Part shown: positions 9,705-19,056 of the stretch, one piece after another | Layout: every line of letters begins with the position of its first letter | How positions within the stretch are numbered: position 1 is the stretch's first letter | Source: an uncultured beta proteobacterium | Lineage (GTDB): Bacteria; Pseudomonadota; Gammaproteobacteria; Burkholderiales; Burkholderiaceae | Assembly: GCA_903889595.1 (NCBI GenBank) | Contig: CAISYI010000265.1 | Span: 1-64,000 of the forward strand | Reading direction: 5' to 3' | DNA length: 64,000 bases | Position numbers and translations under genes: made by a program | Notes under the pieces: model-generated | The model's input: the letters and a program-made list of their open reading frames with translations, nothing else | What the model was told of the DNA's origin: nothing | The model's database searches: none

Positions 9705-10524
9705 GATTTTTCAAAGACCGTTGATGTTTAATGAATAAGCTAAAGTAAATCACAAAATGAATACTTAAAAATAATGCCGTAATGAATTGGAGTGGTTGAT
9801 TGATAGAAAAGTCTAGTTTTTCTTGTATCAAGATATAAATGTTGACGAGACTAATAAGAACAACGACAGCTGTCAAGATTGAATAGGTTTTAAATGTTGA
9901 GGCTGGAATTTTAAAGATCAGCACAGTTCCAACTAAACCACAAAAAATCCCGAATGATGCTCCGATTAAGACATCGGATGGCCAATGCGCTCCAACTGCA
10001 ATTCTTGATAAACCGGCTCCAATTGCAATGATACAAACGAATAGGGAATATTTAAGAGTACTTTTGGGAGCGGAGAAAATAACGGCAAAGGCAATCGCAA
10101 AAGCCGTCATTGTATGACCAGAGGGCATTGCCGAGTGGAGGAGGGGTGAATCAATAATGTGAAAACTACTATGATCAATGACCCCTGCTGGTCTTGGCGT
10201 ATCAAAATAGGATTTACTAATGCTAGATAAGATACCAGTAAAAATTCCGCTAAGTAAAGCTGCAAAAATAACCCTAGGTGCAAAAAAGACTACAGGAAGT
10301 AGGACTGCAAAGCAGAACCATCCATTGCCAAACAAAGATAAAGTCGTCCAAAAGAGATCAGGTAGATTTGAAAAATGCTTATTTAAACTTAAAAATAAAC
10401 GAGTATTCAAATCGTTTTGGTCTATAACTACCCAAATTAAAAAAGGAATGAAGACTAGGCACCAGGCATAAATTGGCACACTTTCTCGAGCAGAGCCCAA
10501 GGATGAACTCGTCACACTATTCAA
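9697..10524 (-). CDS. PAP2-family membrane phosphatase
   Basis: A 275-aa integral membrane phosphatidic-acid-phosphatase-type enzyme. The three PAP2 motifs are intact: KSYFDTPRP, PSGHT and SRIAVGAHWPSDV. Members dephosphorylate undecaprenyl diphosphate, lipid A or phosphatidyl lipids. It overlaps its neighbours on both sides (8 bp each with the GT9 gene and rlmJ). The glycosyltransferase context suggests polyprenyl-phosphate recycling or lipid A modification, which is inference. Confidence 0.88.
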   Translation of the reverse strand: MNSVTSSSLGSARESVPIYAWCLVFIPFLIWVVIDQNDLNTRLFLSLNKHFSNLPDLFWTTLSLFGNGWFCFAVLLPVVFFAPRVIFAALLSGIFTGILSSISKSYFDTPRPAGVIDHSSFHIIDSPLLHSAMPSGHTMTAFAIAFAVIFSAPKSTLKYSLFVCIIAIGAGLSRIAVGAHWPSDVLIGASFGIFCGLVGTVLIFKIPASTFKTYSILTAVVVLISLVNIYILIQEKLDFSINQPLQFITALFLSIHFVIYFSLFIKHQRSLKNHV

Positions 10525-11794
10525 AGTTGATTACCATTTCATTGGTCGGAGTATCTAGTAATTTTTCTATTGCACTAATTACTTGAGGAACTTGAATGGC
10601 TTGCATACAGACGTTGTCAATACACGGTGTTTTACGATGATTAGCAGCACTAACACACGGTGAACACGCTAAGCCTGCAAAAATAGGGATTGAGTTCCCA
10701 AGCGAGCCATAAAGGGCAGGTGTTTCAGGGCCAAATAAAACAATTGTGGCTAAAGGTGTAATTGAGGAAAAGTGTCCGGGTCCGGAGTCATTGGTAACCA
10801 TCAAATCAGCTAGTTGATAAAGTGCTGGTAATTGAGTGAATTTGACTTGACCAGCAAAATTGATAACGTTACTGGATTTTGCATCATTCATTACATTTTG
10901 TGCGTATTGCTTTTCTTCAGGAGAGCCAGTAATTAAAAAGACAGCCTCTGGCCATTTTTGGCTAGCCACACTAATTAAATCTGAGAAGCGAGATGGTGCC
11001 CAACGCCTTTGAGGTAATAAATCACTTGCGTTTGGATTAATTAAGATAAGCGGGTTCGGAAAGGTTGATTTTAAAGAGTCACTAGCATTTGACTCGCTTA
11101 AACATTGCATGATTCTCTGCCTTACCAGATCCCTTTGCTCATCACTGACTTGTGCTTGCGCTAAAACGATATCTTCATCTTTAATCAGTATCTTACTAAA
11201 AGGCAGCTCCTGAGTCGAACTAAAAGCAGCATGGACTAGCGACATAAAATTTTTAGAAATATGGATATGCGGGTTATAGTGCACAGCATGGGTTAGCATC
11301 TTGCCACGCCACAATCCCTCGCCATGATAAATGTGATAACCAACGCGACGTCTTGCCAGAGAACAACCTGTTAAAAGTGCAGTAAAACGCGAGAACAACT
11401 CTAAGTCGATGACCGTATCGATTTTTAATTGATGAATTTTCCATAGTACTTTTAACGTACTTATAATCAAGGGGACAAGACCACTAGCATCTATGGTTAG
11501 AACATGTTGACTGGGTACCGTTTTCAATAGCTCAAGACTTACTTGATTACTTTTAAAAATAAGAAAATATATTTGCGCTCCCCGTTTGATGGTCTCTCTC
11601 ATGGCAGGATCAACTAGGATTGCACTGCCCATTTCTGACAGTTCAATAAATAGAACTTTTTTTGGACTAGAAGAAGGCTGACTAACTAGGCTCCGCAACC
11701 AATCAAACAGAAGGACAAAAGGACTTAAAAGAGCGCACAAAGGCACACCTGCAAGGTGATCAATACGCCGCATTGTATCTACACGAATAGTCAT
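10517..11794 (-). CDS. Glycosyltransferase family 9 (heptosyltransferase-like) protein
   Basis: A 425-aa protein with the GT9 fold. The C-terminal half has the donor-site pattern NPNASDLLPQRRW and the hallmark TNDSGPGHFSS, as in LPS heptosyltransferases WaaC/WaaF. A Cys-rich stretch (CSPCVSAANHRKTPC) near the end is common in GT9 proteins outside the classic LPS core operon. The hydrophobic N-terminus may attach it to the membrane. It probably adds a sugar to a surface glycan or lipid; the acceptor is unknown. Confidence 0.82.
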   Translation of the reverse strand: MTIRVDTMRRIDHLAGVPLCALLSPFVLLFDWLRSLVSQPSSSPKKVLFIELSEMGSAILVDPAMRETIKRGAQIYFLIFKSNQVSLELLKTVPSQHVLTIDASGLVPLIISTLKVLWKIHQLKIDTVIDLELFSRFTALLTGCSLARRRVGYHIYHGEGLWRGKMLTHAVHYNPHIHISKNFMSLVHAAFSSTQELPFSKILIKDEDIVLAQAQVSDEQRDLVRQRIMQCLSESNASDSLKSTFPNPLILINPNASDLLPQRRWAPSRFSDLISVASQKWPEAVFLITGSPEEKQYAQNVMNDAKSSNVINFAGQVKFTQLPALYQLADLMVTNDSGPGHFSSITPLATIVLFGPETPALYGSLGNSIPIFAGLACSPCVSAANHRKTPCIDNVCMQAIQVPQVISAIEKLLDTPTNEMVINFE

Positions 11795-11806
11795 AAAGGT
11801 ATTATC

Positions 11807-12790
11807 TCAGGTGGAATTTTTTTTTACCAATAATCTCAACAAACCTGGCAGAAATGTGATTAATGTTATTAATCCATACAGTAAGGAACTCAGAATAACA
11901 AGGCTTGTATCTAAGTGCCACAGTCCTAAAATGCTTACTAAGGACGTTTCCCTTATTCCCCAGCCCGAGATACTGATGGGCAATATCATCAAGATACTAA
12001 TCGCTGGGATGCCAATTAATAAAGATTCAATTGGCGCATCAACGTGACAAGCCTTTAAACACCCCCAGTATGCAGCGAGAGTTAAAAAATGAATAAAAAC
12101 TGCAACTGGAATTTGAAATATAACATTTGGCCAACCCCATGCATAAATAGTAGGTTGGAAACCGTTATGAATATCTAATTTAAGCAGTGTATTTTGGATG
12201 ATCTGTTTGCTAAATTGCAAATGGAGGAGAAGGGAGATCAGTCCAGTTCCAATAATCATTAGGATACATAAAATCCAACCAGTTGTTCCTAACCAGTCAT
12301 TAAAAATGTATCCTCCGAGCCCCAGGCCAATAGCTCCTAAAATACTATTTCCAGCGAACCCTAAAGATCGATCAAGAGCGACATTATAAAAAGATAACTT
12401 TAGGTTAGGAGCTTGCTCAGGTGATATGGATGGATTTCTATTTGAGTGATTGTACGCAGAAATGGCTCGGTAACTATCACCGCCGAAAGTTGTTGGTAAA
12501 CCCTGATTGATTAAGCCTCCCGAGAAATACCAGCGTACGTATTCAATCAAGGGAGAAATAAAACCACCAACTTGCATAATTTTCCCCCAGCGCAGACCAG
12601 AAGTTGCGTTGCTGAGCCAAAGAAAAAGTAGGGTTAAAAGAAGCCACTCTAGTTGAATCGTAGGGAGGGCTTTCTCAATATTTTCCCAATCAATTAATGT
12701 AAAGGCACGAGCTAAAAGAAGAAATGAAATCAAAACTCTCATCCAAGAAAAGAGTTTTTGTCTTAAAGTGCTATGAATGTGATTCGTCAA
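11807..12790 (-). CDS. Flippase-like membrane protein (lysylphosphatidylglycerol synthase TM domain/UPF0104)
   Basis: A 327-aa polytopic protein with about eight hydrophobic helices and no soluble domain. It matches the transmembrane half of MprF/UPF0104 proteins (WLSNATSGLRWG near the N-terminus, PISISGWGIRE near the C-terminus). Such stand-alone proteins are thought to flip lipids or help assemble lipid-linked glycans. Its place between a GT9 and a GT39 gene supports a lipid-linked sugar role. Confidence 0.75.
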   Translation of the reverse strand: MTNHIHSTLRQKLFSWMRVLISFLLLARAFTLIDWENIEKALPTIQLEWLLLTLLFLWLSNATSGLRWGKIMQVGGFISPLIEYVRWYFSGGLINQGLPTTFGGDSYRAISAYNHSNRNPSISPEQAPNLKLSFYNVALDRSLGFAGNSILGAIGLGLGGYIFNDWLGTTGWILCILMIIGTGLISLLLHLQFSKQIIQNTLLKLDIHNGFQPTIYAWGWPNVIFQIPVAVFIHFLTLAAYWGCLKACHVDAPIESLLIGIPAISILMILPISISGWGIRETSLVSILGLWHLDTSLVILSSLLYGLITLITFLPGLLRLLVKKNST

Positions 12791-12847
12791 AATGAATAAT
12801 AAGATTGGCTAATTTTTAGTTAATGATAAATGGTTTAAAAGTTAAAT

Positions 12848-14455
12848 TTAATTATTCTTGGAATTTTGCACAGACGGTTCAGGCACTGGTTGATCAGGAG
12901 TTGATTCCAACAATGGAGTTGATTGGATTTCAATAGGCAGATTAAAATCATAGTTGTTTCTTTGGGGGGAGAAAGAGCCCTGCCAATTTTTACATAATAA
13001 GAAATCAAATTGAGCAATATCTCTTCCAAAACGATGAACAACCATTGAATCTATCTTCTCACAACTCTCAAAACCTGTATCTCCAACGGGAGGAATAAAT
13101 GACATCTGTGACCAGTTTAAAAGTAATGCATCTTTACCAATAGGTAGCTTACCAAACCATAAATCAAATTGATCGACTCGTTCATCTAGTATATGGACTG
13201 GAAGAGGCTTTGAATACCAAGCCAATCGACTACCCAAAGTCCAGTTTTGAACAGCTAGATGCTCTATCTTATTGTTTTGTGCAAGGGTTGTCATTTTTTC
13301 ACCCGCTTCTGACCATCCAAATAAATCTGCAATTGGGTTGTTTTTACCGAGTGGATCTTGCATTGATACAGTGGGGATTCCTCCCATCAATAATAATGAA
13401 AAGCCTGCTACACAAATGGATAACTGAGTGATGAGAAAGAATCTGATCCAAACTCTTTTTCCCATCCCCCAAGCATTTGATAAGCCAATACCTGCTATGG
13501 GTGCAAGTGCAATCCAAGCTGGACTTGTCCAATGAGGAAGGCTAGAACCACCTCCAGAAAAATATAAAAACAAAAGGAACGGTATGATAAAAAATAGAGT
13601 TAAGGGAGTTGGCGTATTGAGATGTCGACGATAAGTCCAAATAACCCCTAAAATCGAAAGTACTCCAAAACAAACCATTTGATTCAAGAGGAAAACGCCT
13701 AAACGTTTAAATTTCCATTCTCCACCTGAACCGTGTGCTATTTGATAGGTAAAAGAAATCCATTCATGTTGAATATTCCAATAAATAATTGGTGAAGTGA
13801 AAATTGCTGCAATTAAAAGACAAATCCAAAATCCAGGACGATTAAACATCTTCATGCCATTCCAACTAATCAAACAAAATGGTATGGCAAGGGCAAAAAA
13901 CAATGATGTATATTTTGCTAATGCTGCTAGTCCTAAAACGCAGCCTAGTAAAATCCAAAGTCCTAAATCACGGGGATACCGTTGAGTTAGTTGAAGATGT
14001 AGTTTAATTGTCAACCACATCATCATTGGCACTATAAGCATTAAGAGTGTATCTGGGAGTAGTCCTACACCTAACACATGCAAAATCGGAGAGCTAACTA
14101 GGCACAGGGCTGCCCAAAGGGGGGCAGATTTAAAATGAATATCTCCTGAGAAGTAAAAGAAAGAATCAAGAATGAGTCGGGTCAGTGACATGGTCACTAC
14201 GATGCTAAAAATCCAGATGACTTCTGGAATTAACAGTCGAATAAAACCTACTGAAAATTGTAAATTAATGGGTAGGGCTTGAATCCATCCAACTAATGGT
14301 GGATGATCAAAGTAACTCCAATCTAAATGAAGTCCATACAAAGCATAGTGGGCTTCATCAACAGAAAAATCTAAGTAAAAACCAAAAAAAACATGGATAA
14401 AAACTGATAAAAAAATAACGAAAATCGCTAAGCGCTTTCCAAGTGGACTTAACAT
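12848..14455 (-). CDS. GT39/ArnT-like membrane glycosyltransferase
   Basis: A 535-aa polytopic membrane enzyme with roughly 10-12 hydrophobic helices. The first loop carries SVDEAHYALYG and DHPPLVGW, the acidic donor/acceptor-site pattern of the PMT/ArnT family. This family moves a sugar from polyprenyl phosphate to lipid or protein on the periplasmic side. The soluble C-terminal part (from about residue 370) is shorter and variable. Its start overlaps the stop of the upstream dioxygenase gene by 7 bp. Acceptor unknown. Confidence 0.85.
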   Translation of the reverse strand: MLSPLGKRLAIFVIFLSVFIHVFFGFYLDFSVDEAHYALYGLHLDWSYFDHPPLVGWIQALPINLQFSVGFIRLLIPEVIWIFSIVVTMSLTRLILDSFFYFSGDIHFKSAPLWAALCLVSSPILHVLGVGLLPDTLLMLIVPMMMWLTIKLHLQLTQRYPRDLGLWILLGCVLGLAALAKYTSLFFALAIPFCLISWNGMKMFNRPGFWICLLIAAIFTSPIIYWNIQHEWISFTYQIAHGSGGEWKFKRLGVFLLNQMVCFGVLSILGVIWTYRRHLNTPTPLTLFFIIPFLLFLYFSGGGSSLPHWTSPAWIALAPIAGIGLSNAWGMGKRVWIRFFLITQLSICVAGFSLLLMGGIPTVSMQDPLGKNNPIADLFGWSEAGEKMTTLAQNNKIEHLAVQNWTLGSRLAWYSKPLPVHILDERVDQFDLWFGKLPIGKDALLLNWSQMSFIPPVGDTGFESCEKIDSMVVHRFGRDIAQFDFLLCKNWQGSFSPQRNNYDFNLPIEIQSTPLLESTPDQPVPEPSVQNSKNN

Positions 14456-15270
14456 GAAGATGGCTCAGGAAAGGTTGATTGAGTTGTTAAAGCACTACTT
14501 AAATCGTCCAAAAAAGCATCTTTTCGGAAAGTTAAAACTAGGGTATCACGCCAAGTGAGTTCGGGATGAAGTCGATCCATTGGTTGAATGGGGGTTGTTT
14601 CATGTAAGACCTTTAAATCATCAAGAATTAAGAGCGTCCATGATTCGTCTAGCGTGAAGCGTTCTCCCTGCGGGCCGGTGGCAGAAAAAACGCGAGATTC
14701 CCCACCTTTTACAAAATGTCTGTCAACTAGCAATACTGCGACAAAATGGACTCCATCACGGTGGGCACCCTCTGGCGTAGGCCTGCCAATACCGCTAGCT
14801 GTGTCAATTCTAAATTGATGAACTTCTGTGAACCAGTTAAGGGGTTTATTAACTGCTTGATTAGATTGGGATGCCTCTATTTGATCAAATAATTTAGTTA
14901 GAGAACAAAGTAAGTTTTTTAATGGCAGACTTTTAATAAAATCTGTTGAGCATTCTGTAAACCAACGCTGCATGCCACCGTGTAAGGCATTGTAGGATAC
15001 GGGTTGGAAGTGCGGGCGATAAGGAACTAACTCAATTTTCTCATCAGAAACAATTACGCTAGCGTGTTTACGCTGACGATATTTACCACCATCTTTTAAA
15101 TATTGATCCGGATCTAGAGATTCCCATCCTTTTTTTAGTTCTTCCCATTGGGTTGCATCTGTCTGTGTAAATGAGAAGAAATCTCGGTTTTGTAAAAGAG
15201 CAAAGCCCCTATGTATTAAGGTGTCGGTTAACTCTACTAAGGGAGTAAATGGGGGTTTAAAAGACGTCAT
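14449..15270 (-). CDS. 2OG-Fe(II) dioxygenase family protein (DUF2257)
   Basis: A 273-aa member of the 2OG-Fe dioxygenase family that includes bacterial L-isoleucine 4-hydroxylase-type enzymes. Metal ligands are visible as His170 and Asp172 (GAHRDGVHF) and His223 (VLHETTP), with Arg241 (TWRDTLVL) placed to bind 2-oxoglutarate. Known relatives hydroxylate free amino acids. This one is translationally coupled to a GT39 gene at the head of a glycan/lipid cluster, which is an unusual setting. Substrate not predictable here. Confidence 0.85.
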   Translation of the reverse strand: MTSFKPPFTPLVELTDTLIHRGFALLQNRDFFSFTQTDATQWEELKKGWESLDPDQYLKDGGKYRQRKHASVIVSDEKIELVPYRPHFQPVSYNALHGGMQRWFTECSTDFIKSLPLKNLLCSLTKLFDQIEASQSNQAVNKPLNWFTEVHQFRIDTASGIGRPTPEGAHRDGVHFVAVLLVDRHFVKGGESRVFSATGPQGERFTLDESWTLLILDDLKVLHETTPIQPMDRLHPELTWRDTLVLTFRKDAFLDDLSSALTTQSTFPEPSSC

Positions 15271-15413
15271 GCTAAAAAGAATTCTGGAATATTGATATCA
15301 AATGTGTTGCTAGACCTTGCTCGAAGTTGATTTTATTAAAGAACCAATCCAAGAGCGACTAAACATTCAATCATATCAGTTTTTGGCCTGAAAAGATGGA
15401 TTTTAAAACATTG

Positions 15414-16055
15414 CTAATTAACGATTTTTTGAGTGTTCCTTGACTCCAAATTCCTTTTTACCCAATAGAAGAGGCGATAAGCGAGAAGTAGACTAATAAT
15501 CCCAATGTAGATTTTGACTGTAAATAAGTTGTTTTTAGCTGCTTTATGGATCCAATAATGAAGAGGAGCCAAGATGGCAATAAGATATATTAATTGATGA
15601 AGTTTTTTCCAATTTCTCCCTAGTTTTCTTTGCATAGGATTCGTGGACGTAATTGCTAAGGGGATTAGTAATATGAACGCCAACAATCCAATCGTAATAT
15701 AGGTACGTTTGTAGAAGTCTGGAATAATTTCCGAAAGGTCCAGTTGATGATCTAACACGAGCCAAGTTAAAAAATGAAGAAGAGCATAGGCAAAACAGGT
15801 TAAGCCCAAAGGTCTGCGATAACTCAGGAGGTGGTTGAAGTTGGAAATTTTTCTAAGTGGAGAAACAGCGAGGGTGCAACATAAAAAAACAATTGCCCAG
15901 GTACCGGTATACCTTGTAATAAATTCAATTGGGTTAGCAGTTAATTCATTGGCGAAGCCAAACCATACAAGTCTTATGAATGGAAACAAACATAAGACAA
16001 GAATCGCTTGGTAGCCATACTGTTTAGTAATACTTTTTAAGGTCCATACCGGCAT
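15414..16055 (-). CDS. msrQ: MsrQ heme-binding membrane subunit
   Basis: A 213-aa inner-membrane b-type heme protein (YedZ/MsrQ) that passes quinone-derived electrons to MsrP for repair of periplasmic methionine sulfoxide. Six hydrophobic helices are visible, with conserved His residues such as ALLHFLTWL and [16 protein letters not shown]. Its annotated start lies 32 bp inside the end of msrP. No internal Met is available close by, so the overlap appears real. Confidence 0.92.
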   Translation of the reverse strand: MPVWTLKSITKQYGYQAILVLCLFPFIRLVWFGFANELTANPIEFITRYTGTWAIVFLCCTLAVSPLRKISNFNHLLSYRRPLGLTCFAYALLHFLTWLVLDHQLDLSEIIPDFYKRTYITIGLLAFILLIPLAITSTNPMQRKLGRNWKKLHQLIYLIAILAPLHYWIHKAAKNNLFTVKIYIGIISLLLAYRLFYWVKRNLESRNTQKIVN

Positions 16056-16995
16056 ACATAGATCCTACTTGTTCAGCATAGCCATTGTGCATTAATGTTT
16101 TACGCTTTGGACCAAAAAATCCTTTGTCATCACCAATTCTTCTCTCACTGGCCTGAGACCAACGTGGATGATCAACTTCTGGGTTCACGTTTGAATAAAA
16201 GCCATATTCACCAGGATTAGCTAGCCACCAACTGTTGGCCGGTTGCTTTTCAACCAGACGAATTTTGATGATCGATTTTGCACTCTTGAAACCATATTTC
16301 CAAGGTACCACCAATCTTACCGGTGCGCCATTCTGTTTCGGTAAGACTTCTCCATACAAGCCAAGTGTTAGAAGTGTTAAGGGATGCATGGCTTCATCTA
16401 ATCTGAGTCCTTCAACATATGGCCAGCTTATAACTTCACTACCAATACCTGGCATTTGTTTTTTGTCCGCAAGTGAAATAAATTCCACAAATTTTGCAGA
16501 ACCCTGTGGCTCGACTTGCTTAATCAAATTTGATAAGGAATATCCAACCCACGGTATGACCATCGACCAGCCTTCAACACAGCGCATACGATAAATACGT
16601 TCTTCCATTGGGGCTAGTTTTAATAAGTCTGCCAGATCAAAAACTTTGGGTTTATTTACAAGGCCCTCAATACTCACTTTCCAAGGGGTGGTTTGGAAGT
16701 TTTTCGCATTTTGTTTTGGATCACTTTTATCCATACCAAACTCATAAAAGTTGTTATAACTTGTAACATCCTCATAACTAGTCTTTTTCTCATTGACAGA
16801 AAAAGCCATATTAGGTGTGCTATTGAGTTTGTTAGTAGAACTTTGGGCAAAAGCATTCCTCGAGAACCAGTCTCCCATTGAGGCAGTAAGGGTACTTGCA
16901 GCAGCAACTTTCATTAAGTTACGGCGATTTTCAAAAAAATGTTGGGGTGTAATTTCACTCGGTAAAATTAAAGGAGAATTTGATTTTTTTGTCAT
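16024..16995 (-). CDS. msrP: MsrP periplasmic methionine sulfoxide reductase catalytic subunit
   Basis: A molybdopterin enzyme (YedY/MsrP). A twin-arginine signal is present ([12 protein letters not shown]), then [14 protein letters not shown] with the Mo-coordinating Cys. I chose the ATG at 16995 over the ORF-track start 24 bp upstream, because AAAGGTG precedes it at a suitable distance; the longer form adds only eight residues. The protein would be exported folded by Tat and pair with MsrQ, encoded directly downstream. Confidence 0.92.
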   Translation of the reverse strand: MTKKSNSPLILPSEITPQHFFENRRNLMKVAAASTLTASMGDWFSRNAFAQSSTNKLNSTPNMAFSVNEKKTSYEDVTSYNNFYEFGMDKSDPKQNAKNFQTTPWKVSIEGLVNKPKVFDLADLLKLAPMEERIYRMRCVEGWSMVIPWVGYSLSNLIKQVEPQGSAKFVEFISLADKKQMPGIGSEVISWPYVEGLRLDEAMHPLTLLTLGLYGEVLPKQNGAPVRLVVPWKYGFKSAKSIIKIRLVEKQPANSWWLANPGEYGFYSNVNPEVDHPRWSQASERRIGDDKGFFGPKRKTLMHNGYAEQVGSMYAGMDLKKYY

Positions 16996-17146
16996 TTCTA
17001 TAACACCTTTTGCTTTCAAAAAAGACGAGTTAAATGTTTGTAAGTTTGATTCTATTCTTCAATCTTAACATTCCCTTTAAACTAGCGTTATATTCAATTC
17101 AAATTTAATATATTCGACAAATACTTATCAACCCTAAAAAATTATT

Positions 17147-18271
17147 ATGAGCTTACTTTTCACTGAATTTCATCTTCCTGCCCCGAATGGCGGCTTTACA
17201 TTAGCTAATAGAACCGTAGTTGCGCCAATGTGCCAATATTCATCAATTGATGGTTTGGCAAATGATTGGCACCTATTTCATTGGGCTAATTTATTAAATA
17301 GTGGTGCCTCCGCTCTTATATTAGAGGCCACCGGTGTGACTGCAGATGGCAGAATTACGCCACACTGTTTAGGTTTATATAACGATGCCTGTGAAGTAGC
17401 CTTGGCAGACCATCTACATAGGGCTCGGGCATTAGCCCCAGCAGTTAAGGTGGGTATTCAGTTATGTCATGCGGGTAGAAAAGCATCCAGTGCTGCTCCA
17501 TGGGAAGGTGGAGCCTTAATCGATCCAAGTCAGCCAAATGGCTGGCCAACTAGAGCACCATCAGCGATTCCTCAAAATCCCAATGAAGTTCCGCCAATTG
17601 CACTTGATAAAGCTGGTCTTGAAGAAATTAAAGCCGCTTTTGCTACAGCAGCTATACGTGCTGAAAGATTGGGTGTTGATTTCATTGAGTTACATGGTGC
17701 CCACGGTTATTTAATTCATCAATTTTTATCGCCAGTTGCCAACCAACGCACTGATGAGTACGGTGGGTCATCTGCAAATAGAATGCGTTTTCCGCTGGAG
17801 ATTTTTGCTGCTGTTCGTGAAGTTTATAAAGGCGTTTTAGGAATTCGTTTATCGGCAAGTGACTGGGTCACTGACGGTTGGACCCCAGAAGAGACGGTGG
17901 TTTTATGTAATGCACTGAAAGCTCATGATGTTTCCTACATTCACGTTTCAAGTGGTGGTGTCTCTCACGCTCAAAAAATTACTATTAAGCCAGGTTATCA
18001 GGTCGACTTTGCAAAGAAAGTGAAAGAAGAAACTGGATTACCAACTATTGCTGTAGGACTGATCACTGATCCTACCCAAGCCCAAGAGATTTTAGAACGT
18101 GGTGAGGCGGATTTAGTAGCATTAGCTAGGGCATTCTTGTATAAACCTCGTTGGGTTTGGGAAGCGGCTGCAGCACTTGGAGGTCAAGTAGAGGCTGCTC
18201 CTCAATATTGGAGATGTTTACCTAGAGAACATCAAAATGTTTTCAAAACTCTAAAAATAGGACAGCGTTAA
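17147..18271 (+). CDS. Old yellow enzyme family NADH:flavin oxidoreductase (YqjM/XenA class)
   Basis: A 374-aa FMN-dependent ene-reductase. It shows the class signature APMCQYSS with the flavin-tuning Cys, CHAGRKAS, and ELHGAHGYLIHQFLSPVANQRTDEYGG around the active site. Such enzymes reduce activated C=C bonds using NAD(P)H; the physiological substrate is usually unknown. It is a single gene on the plus strand, divergent from msrP. Confidence 0.9.
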   Translation: MSLLFTEFHLPAPNGGFTLANRTVVAPMCQYSSIDGLANDWHLFHWANLLNSGASALILEATGVTADGRITPHCLGLYNDACEVALADHLHRARALAPAVKVGIQLCHAGRKASSAAPWEGGALIDPSQPNGWPTRAPSAIPQNPNEVPPIALDKAGLEEIKAAFATAAIRAERLGVDFIELHGAHGYLIHQFLSPVANQRTDEYGGSSANRMRFPLEIFAAVREVYKGVLGIRLSASDWVTDGWTPEETVVLCNALKAHDVSYIHVSSGGVSHAQKITIKPGYQVDFAKKVKEETGLPTIAVGLITDPTQAQEILERGEADLVALARAFLYKPRWVWEAAAALGGQVEAAPQYWRCLPREHQNVFKTLKIGQR

Positions 18272-18409
18272 TCTTTCGTTAATTTGTAATTAATAATGGT
18301 TCGTGCCTGTTTTTAGCATCACCACGAAATTTTCTTAGCAATGTCATGAATTCTCTATTAATATTAGAGTTGAATGAGGTTTTGTTAAGAAAATTAATCG
18401 AGGTTGAAC

Positions 18410-19024
18410 GTGCTCCATATTTTGAAGCTAGACGTTGCTGGTATTCCTCAGAGTTGGATTAACGCTGAGGAAGCTACCAAACACTACGCAGAAGGAAGTA
18501 TTGCTTGGACTTTAGGTAAGCCCGTCGCGGTGATGAGGGGAGGGGTTTCCCGACTTTCAGGCAAACAGTCGATAATCGAACTACACTCAATTATCGCTAC
18601 CAAAGGTAGTTCTAGAATTAATCTTTTTGAAGTCATTCCGTCTATTACTAAGGCCAAACTCTATAAACGTGATCAAGGTTTATGCGCTTATTGCGCTGGT
18701 ACGATTAACGAGTGTGAAGCTGAAGCCGAACACATTACACCGTCTTCCAAAGGTGGTGGATATTCTTGGATGAATTTAGTGATTTCTTGCCGATCTTGCA
18801 ATCAAAAAAAGGGCAATCGTTCTCCTGAAAATGCTGGGATGTCCTTGATTTATGCGCCTTATATTCCCAGCCTTTATGAAGATATGATTCTGAAAGGTAG
18901 AAATATTCTAGCTGATCAAATGGAGTTTTTAGCCGCCAATTTACCTAAAAATAGCCGACTACTACAAAACAATATTGCTACAAATATGCTTTCGGAATCT
19001 ATTTCTGAAGAATCTGCTATTTAG
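18410..19024 (+). CDS. HNH endonuclease domain protein
   Basis: A protein of about 205 aa with a central HNH nuclease domain: CAYCAG, then EAEHITPSSKGG and NLVISCRSCNQKKGNR, giving the two zinc CxxC pairs and the His/Asn active-site residues. The N-terminus LHILKLDVAGIPQSWI is typical of a protein common in Burkholderiales chromosomes and not linked to phage. I prefer the GTG at 18410, because GAGG lies 6 nt upstream; the track start is a TTG at 18404. Its biological role is unknown. Confidence 0.75.
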   Translation: MLHILKLDVAGIPQSWINAEEATKHYAEGSIAWTLGKPVAVMRGGVSRLSGKQSIIELHSIIATKGSSRINLFEVIPSITKAKLYKRDQGLCAYCAGTINECEAEAEHITPSSKGGGYSWMNLVISCRSCNQKKGNRSPENAGMSLIYAPYIPSLYEDMILKGRNILADQMEFLAANLPKNSRLLQNNIATNMLSESISEESAI

Positions 19025-19056
19025 ATTAACTAGGAATCTTTGCTAAAAAGTTTCAA

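Noticed and set aside
18410-19024. HNH protein as part of a mobile element or defence system
   Set aside because: The neighbours are housekeeping genes and the protein type is common on Burkholderiales chromosomes.
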